NCBI GenBank assembly: GCA_050292445.1
Contig: JBNKLQ010000011.1
Coordinates: 1 to 42,666 of the forward strand
Length of the DNA: 42,666 nucleotides
Direction of reading: 5' to 3'
DNA from: Leptofilum sp050292445
GTDB lineage: Bacteria > Chloroflexota > Anaerolineae > Promineifilales > Promineifilaceae
The position numbers and the translations under genes are program-made. Positions 1-7,940 of this stretch are shown piece by piece. The notes beneath the pieces were generated by a model that saw only the letters and a program-made list of their open reading frames with translations, was not told the DNA's origin and did no database searches. Positions within the stretch are counted from its first letter, which is position 1, and every line of letters begins with the position of its first letter.

Positions 1-906
1 ATGCCCATCGAACAGTTCAAGAAGCAGTTGGGGGAGATTGGTTTGGTGTTGGCGGGGCAAACGGCCGTCCTCGCCCCCGCCGATAAAAAGCTGTACGCCC
101 TGCGCGATGTCACCGGCACGGTGGCCAGCACGCCGCTCATTGCCGGGTCGATCATGTCCAAAAAGTTGGCGGCGGGAGCTGACGCCATTGTGCTGGACGT
201 GAAAACCGGCTCCGGTGCCTTCATGCCCACGGTGGAAGCCGCCCGGGAACTGGCTCAGGTGATGGTTGATATTGGCACAGACGCCGGGCGCAAAGTGGTG
301 GCGCTGATTTCTGACATGAACCAGCCACTGGGTCAGGCCATCGGCAATGCATTGGAAGTAAAGGAAGCGATTACCACGCTGCAAGGCAATGGACCAGCCG
401 ATTTTTGGGCACACTGCCTGGAAGTGGCGGGGCACATGCTGCTGTTGGCGGGCAAGGCGGACAGTTTAGAGGAAGCGAAGGAGTTGGTTACGGCCGTTCG
501 CCAAAATGGCACCGCGCTGCAAAAATTCCACCAGATGGTGGCTGCGCAAGGCGGCGATGTGGCCCAAATCGACGATCCTAGCTTGCTGCCCCAGGCTAAA
601 TTTGTGCAACCCATTCTTGCCCCACGTTCGGGCAGCATCGCGGCGATGGCCACGGGCGAAATTGGCTGGGCGGCCGTGCGCTTGGGCGGCGGCCGTTTTG
701 TCAAGACAGACAAAATCGACCACGCTGTAGGATTTATGCTGCACGCTAAAATTGGGGATACCTTTGCTGAGGGAGATGAACTGGGCACCGTGCACGCCAA
801 CGATGAAACGAAGCTGGTTCAGGCGCGTGAGGAACTCCTTGCTGCGCTCACCTGGTCATACGACCCTGTTGAGCCGCTGCCCCACTTCCACGGCACCATT
901 CAGTGA
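1..906 (+). CDS. Pyrimidine-nucleoside (thymidine) phosphorylase, 3' part
   Basis: Phosphorolysis of thymidine/uridine to the free base and (deoxy)ribose-1-phosphate in nucleoside salvage. The 301 visible residues cover the C-terminal two thirds of a family whose members are usually about 430-440 residues, so the gene enters from the left edge and the ATG at base 1 is probably internal. The block ALRDVTGTVASTPLIAGS followed by IMSKKLAAG (about residues 34-59) carries the Arg, Ser and Lys that contact the pyrimidine in this family. It is followed by the AIVLDVKTGSGAFM motif. The C-terminal PYNP domain (about 205-290) is complete. The stop is followed by a palindromic repeat and a convergent gene. 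The family is clear; choice between thymidine- and pyrimidine-specific enzyme cannot be made from this part. Confidence 0.93.
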   Translation: MPIEQFKKQLGEIGLVLAGQTAVLAPADKKLYALRDVTGTVASTPLIAGSIMSKKLAAGADAIVLDVKTGSGAFMPTVEAARELAQVMVDIGTDAGRKVVALISDMNQPLGQAIGNALEVKEAITTLQGNGPADFWAHCLEVAGHMLLLAGKADSLEEAKELVTAVRQNGTALQKFHQMVAAQGGDVAQIDDPSLLPQAKFVQPILAPRSGSIAAMATGEIGWAAVRLGGGRFVKTDKIDHAVGFMLHAKIGDTFAEGDELGTVHANDETKLVQAREELLAALTWSYDPVEPLPHFHGTIQ

Positions 907-912
907 GAGCAG

Positions 913-1016
913 GTCATTCTGACCACAGGGAAGAATCCCTCTAAAGATCATTTAGTGAAAGCGATGCTCACGAAGGATAAAGTTCGTAGGGATGCTTCGG
1001 AGGACCTCAGCATGAC
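913..1016. repeat. Imperfect inverted repeat between convergent genes
   Basis: The outer arms GTCATTCTGA (913-922) and TCAGCATGAC (1007-1016) pair at 9 of 10 positions. The inner arms GAAGAATCCCT (930-940) and AGGGATGCTTC (988-998) pair at 10 of 11. The whole would fold as a long interrupted hairpin and may serve both convergent genes as a terminator. The arm sequences resemble a GTCATTCTGA-type intergenic repeat common in bacterial genomes; that resemblance is from memory. Confidence 0.6.
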
Positions 1017-1025
1017 AAGCGTAAG

Positions 1026-1757
1026 TTAGAACGAAAACGCGCCGGGATTGTTGGTGCTGATGGTGTCAACGCCCCAGTCCAGCAGGGTGGGATAATCCCA
1101 GTAGAAACCGCCGGGGGTGCAGGCGTAGCCCGCTTTTTGGATGAGCTGCACCTCATCCTGCGTGAGAAAGTCGGTGGCGGGGCTGAGGGCATCTACCGGC
1201 ACATCTCCGATTAGCGCCAGCGGGTCGCAAAAACGGCCGACATAAATCAAGCTCACCGTCAAATTGGGATTCATCTGCTTGACGCGGCGCAGGGCAAACT
1301 GGTCAAAGCTAATAAGCACGACCTGGTCTGCCATGCCGTGCTGCTCAATCAGGCGCACCACCTGCTGATCCAGTCGCGGATCAAAAATGGGGCCGTGTTT
1401 GAGTTCAATCATCAGGGCCACGCGGTCTTTGGCCCAGGCAAGTATTTCAGCCAGAAAAGGCATTTGCAGCCCGGCAAACTGTGGGTCAAAGTAATTACCC
1501 ACGTCGAGGCTGCGTAGGAATTCGGCCGTAAAATCGCCAATTTGGCCGCGAATGCCGGTTTTGGCAAACAAATCTGTGTCGTGAAACAAAATCACCTGCT
1601 CGTCGGCGGTGAGCTGCACATCCAATTCCAGCAGATCGGCACCGCCTGCCAAACCGGCTTCAAAGGCAGGCATCGTATTTTCCGGGGCAACGTCCATCGC
1701 CCCCCGATGGCCAATGAGCAGGGGACGGCCGTTTTTCTCACGTCTCAATTCGTACAT
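1026..1757 (-). CDS. Glycerophosphodiester phosphodiesterase family protein
   Basis: Hydrolyses glycerophosphodiesters from phospholipid turnover to glycerol-3-phosphate and an alcohol. The 243-residue protein has the family signatures in order: IGHRGAMDVAPENT near residue 17 (catalytic His-Arg), LLELDVQLTADEQV with the metal-binding acidic pair, and ILFHDTDL with the second catalytic His. Further on MIELKHG supplies the metal-binding Glu. There is no signal peptide or membrane segment, so it is probably cytosolic (GdpQ/UgpQ-like). An in-frame TTG lies one codon upstream (1760); the ATG at 1757 is preferred, with AAGGA about 10 bases upstream. It follows panE and an aldolase remnant on the same strand. 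Confidence 0.92.
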   Translation of the reverse strand: MYELRREKNGRPLLIGHRGAMDVAPENTMPAFEAGLAGGADLLELDVQLTADEQVILFHDTDLFAKTGIRGQIGDFTAEFLRSLDVGNYFDPQFAGLQMPFLAEILAWAKDRVALMIELKHGPIFDPRLDQQVVRLIEQHGMADQVVLISFDQFALRRVKQMNPNLTVSLIYVGRFCDPLALIGDVPVDALSPATDFLTQDEVQLIQKAGYACTPGGFYWDYPTLLDWGVDTISTNNPGAFSF

Positions 1758-1775
1758 CAACTACAGTCCTTATTT

Positions 1776-1880
1776 TTATTTATCCGCAGGCTTGTGATGA
1801 GCGCAGATGAACCCTTTTTTGTGCATCAGGCGGCCAATTTGGCAGAACGTTTGGCGCAGCTCCCGCTCGTTCTGCCTCAT
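1776..1880 (-). pseudogene. Class II aldolase/adducin family N-terminal remnant
   Basis: A 34-codon frame starts at an ATG that overlaps the panE stop as ATGA, a typical translational-coupling arrangement. The peptide contains ELRQTFCQIGRLMHKKGF, which resembles the first helix of class II aldolases (usually followed by a Gly-Asn-Leu-Ser motif). Similarity stops after about 28 residues: the frame ends in a TAA inside A/T-rich sequence, and the remaining ~180 residues of the family are absent. A ketopantoate reductase followed by a class II aldolase is a sensible operon, so this is read as the stump of a lost gene. It could instead be a chance small ORF. Confidence 0.45.
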
Positions 1881-2941
1881 TCATCGCCTCCTAACGCCAC
1901 CTCGTACCGCTTTACTTCCTGGATGAGTCGCTGGGGACGGCCGTTAAATTCGCGCCAATCCAATTTTTCTAACGTCAGCTTCCATAAAATATCCGTTAGT
2001 GCGGCATTAACCGGCGTGGAGACGCCGTGTTCTTTGCCCGCTTTAGCGATAGCTCCGTTGTGGTAGACCACCTCGCTTTTACCTTTGCCCGCTGTCAGGT
2101 CAATGTGGAACGAGGGCATTTTATCGCCACGACCGTCGGCCACCAGTTTGCTTAAGCCAGGTTTTAGCAGGGCACGCGGCAGCCGCTGAACCGAGAAGGC
2201 CAGTTTGGTAGCAGGTACGGCAGGCAAGTCTACAACTTTGTGTCCGGCGGCTTTCATCACGGCCAACGTTTCTTTGAGCATTTTGATTTCCAAATCGAAG
2301 ATAGGGTCGGAACGGTAAATAAGCCCTGGTCGCCGGTTCAAAATAGCGGAGGTGGCATTGGCAATGATGTTGAGGAAGGCTTTAGACCATTTCATCGATT
2401 CATAATCTTTGAAAGTTTTGGTTTCTAGTCCGGCGTTTTGGAATAATTTCAGCCACGGCCGAATGTCCTGTTTGCGTTGGGTGGGGGCCAGGCACAAGCC
2501 ACCGTCGGTGCGTTCAGCAACAAGCTGGGTGGTGGTTTCTTTACGAATGGGCAGGGTGAAGGACCCAGCGATGACGTGTTCAGCCCCAAACTGCTTGATA
2601 AGTCCTTGTTCTACCCCAATGCCGTTTTGGGTGGTGATGATCATGTTGGGGTCTGGGCAAAAGGCAATGAGGGGATTAATCGCTGCGACGATGTCGTACG
2701 CTTTCATTGTCAGAATGATGAGTTCGTAGTTCTGACTATTCTTAAATGCCTGAGCTACGGAGGTCACCGCATTGGGTCGGGTAACCAGGCGTCGGCCGCC
2801 TTCGGTCACTTCCAGACCCGTTTCGCCAATCAATTGGGCCATCACGTCACGGGTGATGAGCGTGACGTTGTGTTTTTGCTGCGCCAGGCGAGCACCTAAA
2901 TAGCCGCCGACGGCCCCAGCACCATAAATTAAAATGTCCAT
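1877..2941 (-). CDS. panE: 2-dehydropantoate 2-reductase (ketopantoate reductase family)
   Basis: NADPH-dependent reduction of ketopantoate to pantoate in pantothenate/CoA synthesis. The 354-residue protein begins with a Rossmann NAD(P) motif, IYGAGAVGGYLGARLA. TMKAYD and TTQNGIG follow, as in ApbA/PanE proteins, and SMKWSKAFLNIIANATSA carries the catalytic Lys and the Asn-Asn helix of the C-terminal domain. It is about 50 residues longer than the E. coli enzyme, mostly in the C-terminal half. Its stop overlaps the start of the aldolase remnant. Many genomes encode several paralogs of this fold acting on other 2-oxoacids, so the exact substrate is not certain. No other pantothenate gene is nearby. 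Confidence 0.85.
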   Translation of the reverse strand: MDILIYGAGAVGGYLGARLAQQKHNVTLITRDVMAQLIGETGLEVTEGGRRLVTRPNAVTSVAQAFKNSQNYELIILTMKAYDIVAAINPLIAFCPDPNMIITTQNGIGVEQGLIKQFGAEHVIAGSFTLPIRKETTTQLVAERTDGGLCLAPTQRKQDIRPWLKLFQNAGLETKTFKDYESMKWSKAFLNIIANATSAILNRRPGLIYRSDPIFDLEIKMLKETLAVMKAAGHKVVDLPAVPATKLAFSVQRLPRALLKPGLSKLVADGRGDKMPSFHIDLTAGKGKSEVVYHNGAIAKAGKEHGVSTPVNAALTDILWKLTLEKLDWREFNGRPQRLIQEVKRYEVALGGDE

Positions 2942-3031
2942 AAGCTTATTCTGCTAATTTTGCCACAGAGGACACCGAGGGTATGGAGAAGAAACTTATC
3001 TCGTTACTCTCTGTAAACTGTGTGGCTTGTT

Positions 3032-3967
3032 TTATTCTGCACCAAGTATGCTGCCGATAAAGTTGTTGTAGCCGCGCAAAAAGTCGGAAACGGCCGTTAC
3101 ACGTTTACCTGCCAATTGAATTTCATGCAGCACCAGCCCGCCATCGGCGGTGAGGACGGCTGCGCCTTCTTCATACGCAACAATCAATCCTGGTTCGCCT
3201 GTGGGAAAATGGCTGTTTGCCACTGCCGCCGATTTTATTTTAAGTAGTTCCCCTTGCCAGGTGGTAAAGGCTCCCGGCCAGGGCGTCATGGCCCGAATGC
3301 GACGGTCGATTTCGCTGCTGGTTTGCTGCCAATCGAGACGGCCGTCTTCTTTGCTGATCATTGGGGCGTAGGTGGATTGTTCATTATCCTGTGGCGTGGC
3401 TGTGAGATTACCAGTCACAATGTTGTCCAGATGCACGTCCAGCAAATTGGCTCCCAGTTCTGCCAGTCGGTCATGGAGGGAAGCGGCCGTTTCTGTGGGT
3501 GAGATCGGCGTGGGCATGCAGGCGTATACCGGGCCGGTGTCCAATCCCACATCCATTTGCATCAGGCAAACGCCCGTTTCGGCATCCCCGGCTAGAATGG
3601 CGTGCTGAATGGGGGAGGCCCCGCGCCAACGCGGCAGCAGCGAGGCGTGAATATTCAGGCAGCCATGTGGGGGCAGCTCTAGCACATGCGGCCGTAAAAT
3701 CTGGCCAAAGGCCGCTACCACGATGATGTCCGGTTGCCAGTCACGCAGTGGCTGCGCAGCTTCTTCACTGCGCAGCGATTTGGGTTGGTAGACGGGAATA
3801 TTGGCTTCTTGCGCGGTGAGTTTGACGGGAGACGGCCGTAGCTGTTTGCCGCGTCCGGCTGGCCGATCTGGCTGGGTCACCACGCCGACCACCGTTTGTG
3901 ATTCAATTAAAGTTTTTAGGACAGGTACGGCAAAATCAGGCGTACCCATAAACACAACATTAGCCAT
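3032..3967 (-). CDS. fmt: Methionyl-tRNA formyltransferase
   Basis: Transfers a formyl group from 10-formyl-tetrahydrofolate to initiator Met-tRNA. The 311-residue length is normal. N-terminal VVFMGTPDFAVPVL is typical. The catalytic block LNIHASLLPRWRGASPIQ carries the Asn and His of the active site together with the SLLPRWRG signature, and MDVGLDTGPV carries the catalytic Asp. The C-terminal OB-like tRNA-binding domain occupies roughly residues 205-305. The protein starts at ATG 3967. In many bacteria fmt sits next to def or rsmB; here it stands alone. Confidence 0.97.
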   Translation of the reverse strand: MANVVFMGTPDFAVPVLKTLIESQTVVGVVTQPDRPAGRGKQLRPSPVKLTAQEANIPVYQPKSLRSEEAAQPLRDWQPDIIVVAAFGQILRPHVLELPPHGCLNIHASLLPRWRGASPIQHAILAGDAETGVCLMQMDVGLDTGPVYACMPTPISPTETAASLHDRLAELGANLLDVHLDNIVTGNLTATPQDNEQSTYAPMISKEDGRLDWQQTSSEIDRRIRAMTPWPGAFTTWQGELLKIKSAAVANSHFPTGEPGLIVAYEEGAAVLTADGGLVLHEIQLAGKRVTAVSDFLRGYNNFIGSILGAE

Positions 3968-4085
3968 AGTGGCATTCTAACCACGATTTTCCCGATTGCA
4001 AACTTGGGAGCGGAAATTGGAAAAAGAATGAAGCTTTTTCTATATTCCTCCTAAAAACGAACCATGAAAACCTATTCACTCCTTA

Positions 4086-4114
4086 TTGACGTAATATACA
4101 CTCCCTCTTACAAT
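4086..4114 (+). promoter_or_regulatory. Sigma-70-type promoter for the DUF4870 gene
   Basis: TTGACG (4086-4091), a 17-base spacer and TACAAT (4109-4114) match the vegetative promoter consensus at 10 of 12 positions. It lies 82 bases upstream of the ATG at 4197, in the divergent gap after fmt. Confidence 0.65.
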
Positions 4115-4196
4115 GCAGTTTGAAAAGGAATAGGCGCCTGGCTAACAAAACAAACTTCAGCCAGCTAAACCATAATTGCACTAGGAGGCAATCCCG

Positions 4197-4544
4197 ATGA
4201 GTGACGATATTGATGTGACAAACGATGAGATGAATCTTACCGGACCATCAGATGATGATAAGCTGTGGGCACTTTTGGCGTACGTGTTTTCGCCATTGGT
4301 TCCCATTATTATCTTTCTAATGGAGGATAAGAAGGAACGGCCGTTTTTAAAGACTCACAATGCCCAGGCGCTGGCTTGGGGGGTACTTAGTCTGATTATC
4401 GGTGCTGTAAGCACCCCTTTGTGCGGTATTCCTGGGTTTGCCATGTGGATTGCGGCTATTTACTGGGGTTGGCAAGCTTACCAGGGACAAGACGTTACCA
4501 TTCCTGTCGTTACCGACTTTGTAAAAGGACAGGGTTGGGCCTAA
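4197..4544 (+). CDS. DUF4870 domain-containing membrane protein
   Basis: Small membrane protein of 115 residues without known biochemical function. After a charged acidic N-terminus, DKLWALLAYVFSPLVPIIIF gives a first membrane segment, a short EDKKERPFLKTHNAQAL cytoplasmic loop follows, and two further hydrophobic segments span about 63-95. This three-segment layout with the loop motif KxHAxQAL is the DUF4870 (Tic20-like) pattern. The start is supported by AGGAGG seven bases before the ATG. It is followed by a terminator and then by a DUF4013 gene on the same strand; the two families are often found together. Confidence 0.85.
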   Translation: MSDDIDVTNDEMNLTGPSDDDKLWALLAYVFSPLVPIIIFLMEDKKERPFLKTHNAQALAWGVLSLIIGAVSTPLCGIPGFAMWIAAIYWGWQAYQGQDVTIPVVTDFVKGQGWA

Positions 4545-4571
4545 AGTTGGCTGCGGGAAGATAAAATATTG

Positions 4572-4612
4572 AGCCAGTTCCAGCCGTCTTGGTGGGACTG
4601 GCTTTCTTTTTT
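4572..4612 (+). terminator. Rho-independent terminator
   Basis: AGCCAGT (4572-4578) pairs with ACTGGCT (4597-4603), helped by an inner CC/GG, and is followed by TTCTTTTTT. It ends the DUF4870 transcript, so the next gene may be read through or separately started. Confidence 0.8.
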
Positions 4613-4647
4613 GGTGATTGAATGAAACTGTAAAGGAGGATTTGAAA

Positions 4648-5373
4648 ATGGATATTGCTAAAGCATTTACCTACTTTAGCGAAGATGATCGGTGGACGGG
4701 CAAATTGGGTATTGGCGTCCTCATTTCGCTGGTCTCGTTTTTGATTTTGCCTGCGTTTTTACTCTATGGGTATGCAGTAGGTATTACCAGAAACGTGATG
4801 AATGGAGATAAATTGCCGCTGCCAGAATGGGAAGATTTAGGCACGCTGTTCAAAGATGGACTGGTCATGTTTGTGGCCGGAATCGTATATACGCTGCCAT
4901 TTTGGTTATTAGCCTGCATCGCTTTTGCTGCCACTATTGGGTTTGGTGGTTTAAGCGAAGCAACGCAAATTAGTGAAGATGCTGCTGTGGCGGGCATTAT
5001 GGCCACATATGGTCTAGTTGGCTGTCTTGCGCTTATTTTTATGCTGGCATTTTTCTTCATCAGCCCAGCGATTGTGATTCAATATGTGCGGGAAGGTGAT
5101 TTGAATGCTTGTTTTCGCTTTGGTGAGGTGTTGGCTATTGTACGCGACAATTTCGCCGATATTTTGATTGCTGGCTTGACGCCGTTTGCTGCCAGCTTTG
5201 TGCTTTCTATTGTACTTGGGGCGCTAAACTTCATTCCTTGCCTTGGCTGGATTGTCTCTATTTTGCTTGGCCTTGCAGCTGGACCCTATTTAACGGCCGT
5301 TACTGGCCATCTCTACGGTCAAATTGCGGGCAAAATCGGCGGTACGCCGCCAGAAGAAAAGTTTGCTGGTTAG
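4648..5373 (+). CDS. DUF4013 domain-containing membrane protein
   Basis: Multi-pass membrane protein of 241 residues, function unknown. The N-terminal motif AFTYFSEDDRWTGKLGIG precedes a membrane segment ending in LYGYAVGITRNVMNG, and LPLPEWEDLGTLFKDGL is the loop signature of DUF4013. Five to six hydrophobic segments follow in a Gly/Ala-rich C-terminal half. The chosen ATG (4648) has AAAGGAGGA seven bases upstream; an in-frame start at 4618 has none. It probably works in the same envelope context as the preceding DUF4870 protein, but that is only positional inference. Confidence 0.85.
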   Translation: MDIAKAFTYFSEDDRWTGKLGIGVLISLVSFLILPAFLLYGYAVGITRNVMNGDKLPLPEWEDLGTLFKDGLVMFVAGIVYTLPFWLLACIAFAATIGFGGLSEATQISEDAAVAGIMATYGLVGCLALIFMLAFFFISPAIVIQYVREGDLNACFRFGEVLAIVRDNFADILIAGLTPFAASFVLSIVLGALNFIPCLGWIVSILLGLAAGPYLTAVTGHLYGQIAGKIGGTPPEEKFAG

Positions 5374-5416
5374 CTGCAAAACTGGGCCCATTCAAGAAAG
5401 AAAAAAAAGAAAAAAA

Positions 5417-5452
5417 GACGGCGCATCCGAGGAGGGGTGCGCCGTCTTTTTA
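5417..5452. terminator. Bidirectional terminator between convergent genes
   Basis: GACGGCGCA (5417-5425) pairs perfectly with TGCGCCGTC (5438-5446). A run of T follows on the + strand and a long A-rich tract precedes it, giving a T-rich tail on the - strand. It serves the DUF4013 gene and the leftward beta-helix gene. Confidence 0.92.
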
Positions 5453-5477
5453 AGAGGGAAGAGGGTTATAAACGAAC

Positions 5478-6539
5478 TTAATCGATATCGGCTTTGTCTG
5501 GTAGGGTATCCAGTACGGCCGTAATCTTATCCTGATTCACAACGGGAGCCGCCACGAGTGGGTAAGCGCGGGTGCCAAATTTGGTCAGCGCCGTTGCCCC
5601 CAATCCGAGAGCCACAATGGTCATCCAGATGAGGCTTTCCCCAATAACAAAGGGGATTGCTCCCAGGAAACCCAGGGTAAACGTAATGACAATGGTTCCC
5701 AGTGCCGTCGTGGCTGGTTGGCTGAGGGTTTTGCGGTTGAGGCGTTCGGCTAAAAATTCACCGACGATATTACCTACGGTAAACCAGCCCAGAAAACCAG
5801 CAGCAACCATGCCCAACACCATCACAATAATGATGGGGAAGCCCAGCAACCCCAGGCCGCAGGCCAGAATAAGCACCGCAGAAACCAGCGCCAGGATGCC
5901 AACCACGAAGGGCATCGAGAAGGTGGTGAGCAGGCCCACAGCGCCGCTGGCCACGGGCTTTTTACGCAGGGCTTCTTCAATTCGCATCATTGGCTGAGGC
6001 AGGAGCGAAGCGGCAGCAAAGGCCAGCAAACCAAACAGCAAACTGCGGGCCACAGCAGCGGCGGTTCCCCCTGCAAAACGAACAAAGGGAGACGGCCGTT
6101 CCACTTCTACAGTTGTGGGTGGGGTAAAATCACCAGCTTCTGCCAGCTGGCTGACAAAGTTTGATATACCATCTGGCAGCATAACATCTAGATTGGTGCA
6201 AGTGTAGCTGCTGGCACCTTCACCCGCTGTTGCGCCGTTGAACAAGACGCATTCGCCATTGAGAACGGCCGTATCAGCCAATGTCAGATTGCCGTTAAAC
6301 AGCACCAAATCCCCGGTGATGGTCCCGGCAATATCGGCTGCACCATTAAAAAGAATGACATCACCATTGACTCGGCCACCCGCTTTTAGTTCAAAATTGT
6401 CGTTGAACAACACAACATCATTGCGAATAACGTCTTCATCATTGACGACGGTTTGCGTTGAAGGTGCTGCTAATACGACACTGGTGGGTACGGCCAACAG
6501 TAACAGTAAAGCCAAAGCTAAAAATAATCGACGTTGCAT
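5478..6539 (-). CDS. Polymer-forming (bactofilin-like) membrane protein
   Basis: 353-residue envelope protein. A signal peptide/first membrane segment (about 3-24, ending LAAPS) is followed by a short beta-helical region in which NGDVILFNG, TGDLVLFNG, NLTLADTAVL and NGECVLFNGA recur at about 17-18 residues, the repeat pattern of bactofilin/polymer-forming proteins. The second half has about five to six hydrophobic segments (160-340), as in putative bactofilin-membrane fusions. The sequence thus suggests an outward-facing beta-helix on a membrane platform. It begins two bases after the anti-sigma stop, so the ECF sigma, anti-sigma and this gene are probably one operon. Function is inferred, not known. 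Confidence 0.7.
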   Translation of the reverse strand: MQRRLFLALALLLLLAVPTSVVLAAPSTQTVVNDEDVIRNDVVLFNDNFELKAGGRVNGDVILFNGAADIAGTITGDLVLFNGNLTLADTAVLNGECVLFNGATAGEGASSYTCTNLDVMLPDGISNFVSQLAEAGDFTPPTTVEVERPSPFVRFAGGTAAAVARSLLFGLLAFAAASLLPQPMMRIEEALRKKPVASGAVGLLTTFSMPFVVGILALVSAVLILACGLGLLGFPIIIVMVLGMVAAGFLGWFTVGNIVGEFLAERLNRKTLSQPATTALGTIVITFTLGFLGAIPFVIGESLIWMTIVALGLGATALTKFGTRAYPLVAAPVVNQDKITAVLDTLPDKADID

Positions 6540-6541
6540 GC

Positions 6542-7096
6542 TTAGTTGTTCCCCCGCATAGAAACGGCCGTTGGTTGGCTAACAAGCTGTTGGTAAACAC
6601 CATTCCAGACAAAAACCATCCCGGCCAAAACCAACAGCCAACCTAAAATCGCTGGCTGCTGAACCATTAACTCCCCTAATCCTTTAAACAAGGCCCCGGC
6701 AATCACACTGATTAATCGGACACCCTGGTCTAAAACCCGCTGTGCTGTTTCCACGAAGGCTGGCTGGCTCACAACCGGCACAATCGTGTTTGCAGCCCAA
6801 ACGACGAGTAAGATCGGCAGGATGCCACTCAGCAATAGCAGCACATAAATAATGCTAATGGCCCACAATCGGGCGCGCCGATTGGGCAGCATCGCTACCG
6901 TTCTTTGCGTAAATCCCGCTGCTGGGCTAAGCATCGGTGCCTGCCGAAACAGCGTGTCGATGGCCAAAATAGCCTGCCACTCCCGGCGGCACTCTGGACA
7001 CGCACGCAGGTGAGATTCCAGCTCGGTTTGCTGCTCAGTTGCAAGCTCACCATCGAGCGCGTCCATCATCAACAGGTGAAATCTTTCATGTTCCAT
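6542..7096 (-). CDS. Zinc-finger anti-sigma factor
   Basis: 184-residue membrane-anchored antagonist of the upstream ECF sigma factor. Near the N-terminus ELESHLRACPECRREWQ gives the His-x3-Cys-x2-Cys zinc motif of the zf-HC2/ZAS domain that binds sigma. Two hydrophobic segments (about 77-100 and 150-170) would anchor it, with a middle helix between them. The ATG at 7096 has GGAG six bases upstream; an alternative ATG at 7108 lacks a site. The gene lies 96 bases after the sigma factor, on the same strand, and just before the beta-helix gene that it may help to regulate. Confidence 0.88.
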   Translation of the reverse strand: MEHERFHLLMMDALDGELATEQQTELESHLRACPECRREWQAILAIDTLFRQAPMLSPAAGFTQRTVAMLPNRRARLWAISIIYVLLLLSGILPILLVVWAANTIVPVVSQPAFVETAQRVLDQGVRLISVIAGALFKGLGELMVQQPAILGWLLVLAGMVFVWNGVYQQLVSQPTAVSMRGNN

Positions 7097-7192
7097 AATT
7101 AACTCCATCTACCTTGTTTCAAATATTGATTATGCAATACTTTTTGCTTGCATCGCCAGCTGAAACAACCCGCTGGCGTCTGATTATTACTT

Positions 7193-7777
7193 TTAAGAAA
7201 TGGCTGCACTTTCAGCCTCTGGATGAAGTCCAGCTGCTATGCCCACCTCGGCCAGCTGCTTGCGGGCCCGGAAAAGGCGAGATTTAATTGCGCTAACGGT
7301 GGTATCCATCATTTCTGCAATTTCATCGTAAGATAATTCATACCAGTAACGTAACACAACAGCCTGTCTGTACTCGGGGGCCAACTCAGCCAGCAGTGTC
7401 TGTACCAACTCTTCCTGCTCGCTCTGTACTATTTGTGGCTCCGGCCCTGATGATCTCTCTGACATTAAAGACGGATGTGGCGGCAACGGCTCATCTATGG
7501 AAAGCAAAATAGCCCGCCGCTTCCGGATCAGGTCAATACAATAGTTAGACGTAATAGACAACAACCAGGTGCTAAATTTATGATTCGGGTTATAGCTGTC
7601 TAATCGTGTGTAGGCGCGAATGAACGCTTCTTGGGCCGCTTCCTCGGCCTCGCCAGAATTTCTCAGCATGCGATATGCCAGGTTATAGACGGGCCGTTGA
7701 TATGCTTCTATGATTTTGCCAAAGGCGGCCTTGTCGCCGCGCCGCGCCTGGTCCAACCAGACCTGTTCTTCGTTCAC
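7193..7777 (-). CDS. RNA polymerase ECF sigma factor
   Basis: 194-residue sigma-70 family factor of the extracytoplasmic-function type. Region 2 is visible as RPVYNLAYRMLRNSGEAEEA through KFSTWLLSITSNYCIDLIRK. Region 4 follows as LAPEYRQAVVLRYWYELSYDEIAE and the helix-turn-helix SAIKSRLFRARKQL. A GTG start at 7777 is chosen because AGGAG lies seven bases upstream in the mRNA. A longer in-frame extension to 7885 has no such site and adds a non-conserved tail. It heads an operon with its anti-sigma factor. It is divergent from the thrS T-box region, whose promoter lies within about 130 bases of this start. Confidence 0.93.
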   Translation of the reverse strand: MNEEQVWLDQARRGDKAAFGKIIEAYQRPVYNLAYRMLRNSGEAEEAAQEAFIRAYTRLDSYNPNHKFSTWLLSITSNYCIDLIRKRRAILLSIDEPLPPHPSLMSERSSGPEPQIVQSEQEELVQTLLAELAPEYRQAVVLRYWYELSYDEIAEMMDTTVSAIKSRLFRARKQLAEVGIAAGLHPEAESAAIS

Positions 7778-7878
7778 TTTTTTCTCCTGACGTTTGTCAC
7801 TACGCAGTATAGCAGGAAAAGTTTCTTTTGATCGCGGTTGGCCAGTGGCTAATAGACTGTTGCTTTTTATGGTCATGC

Positions 7879-7906
7879 TTGACAATGCTGAACCCTCTTT
7901 TATAAT
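7879..7906 (+). promoter_or_regulatory. Consensus promoter for the thrS T-box leader
   Basis: TTGACA (7879-7884), a 16-base spacer and TATAAT (7901-7906) match consensus at all 12 positions. Transcription would begin near 7913, about 28 bases before stem I of the T-box. Confidence 0.8.
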
Positions 7907-7940
7907 CGAATATACAACAATTCAATAGGCAATACGCAGA

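Noticed and set aside
1542..2066. 174-codon frame on the + strand across the GDPD-panE junction
   Set aside because: It is antisense to two well-supported genes and has no family similarity.
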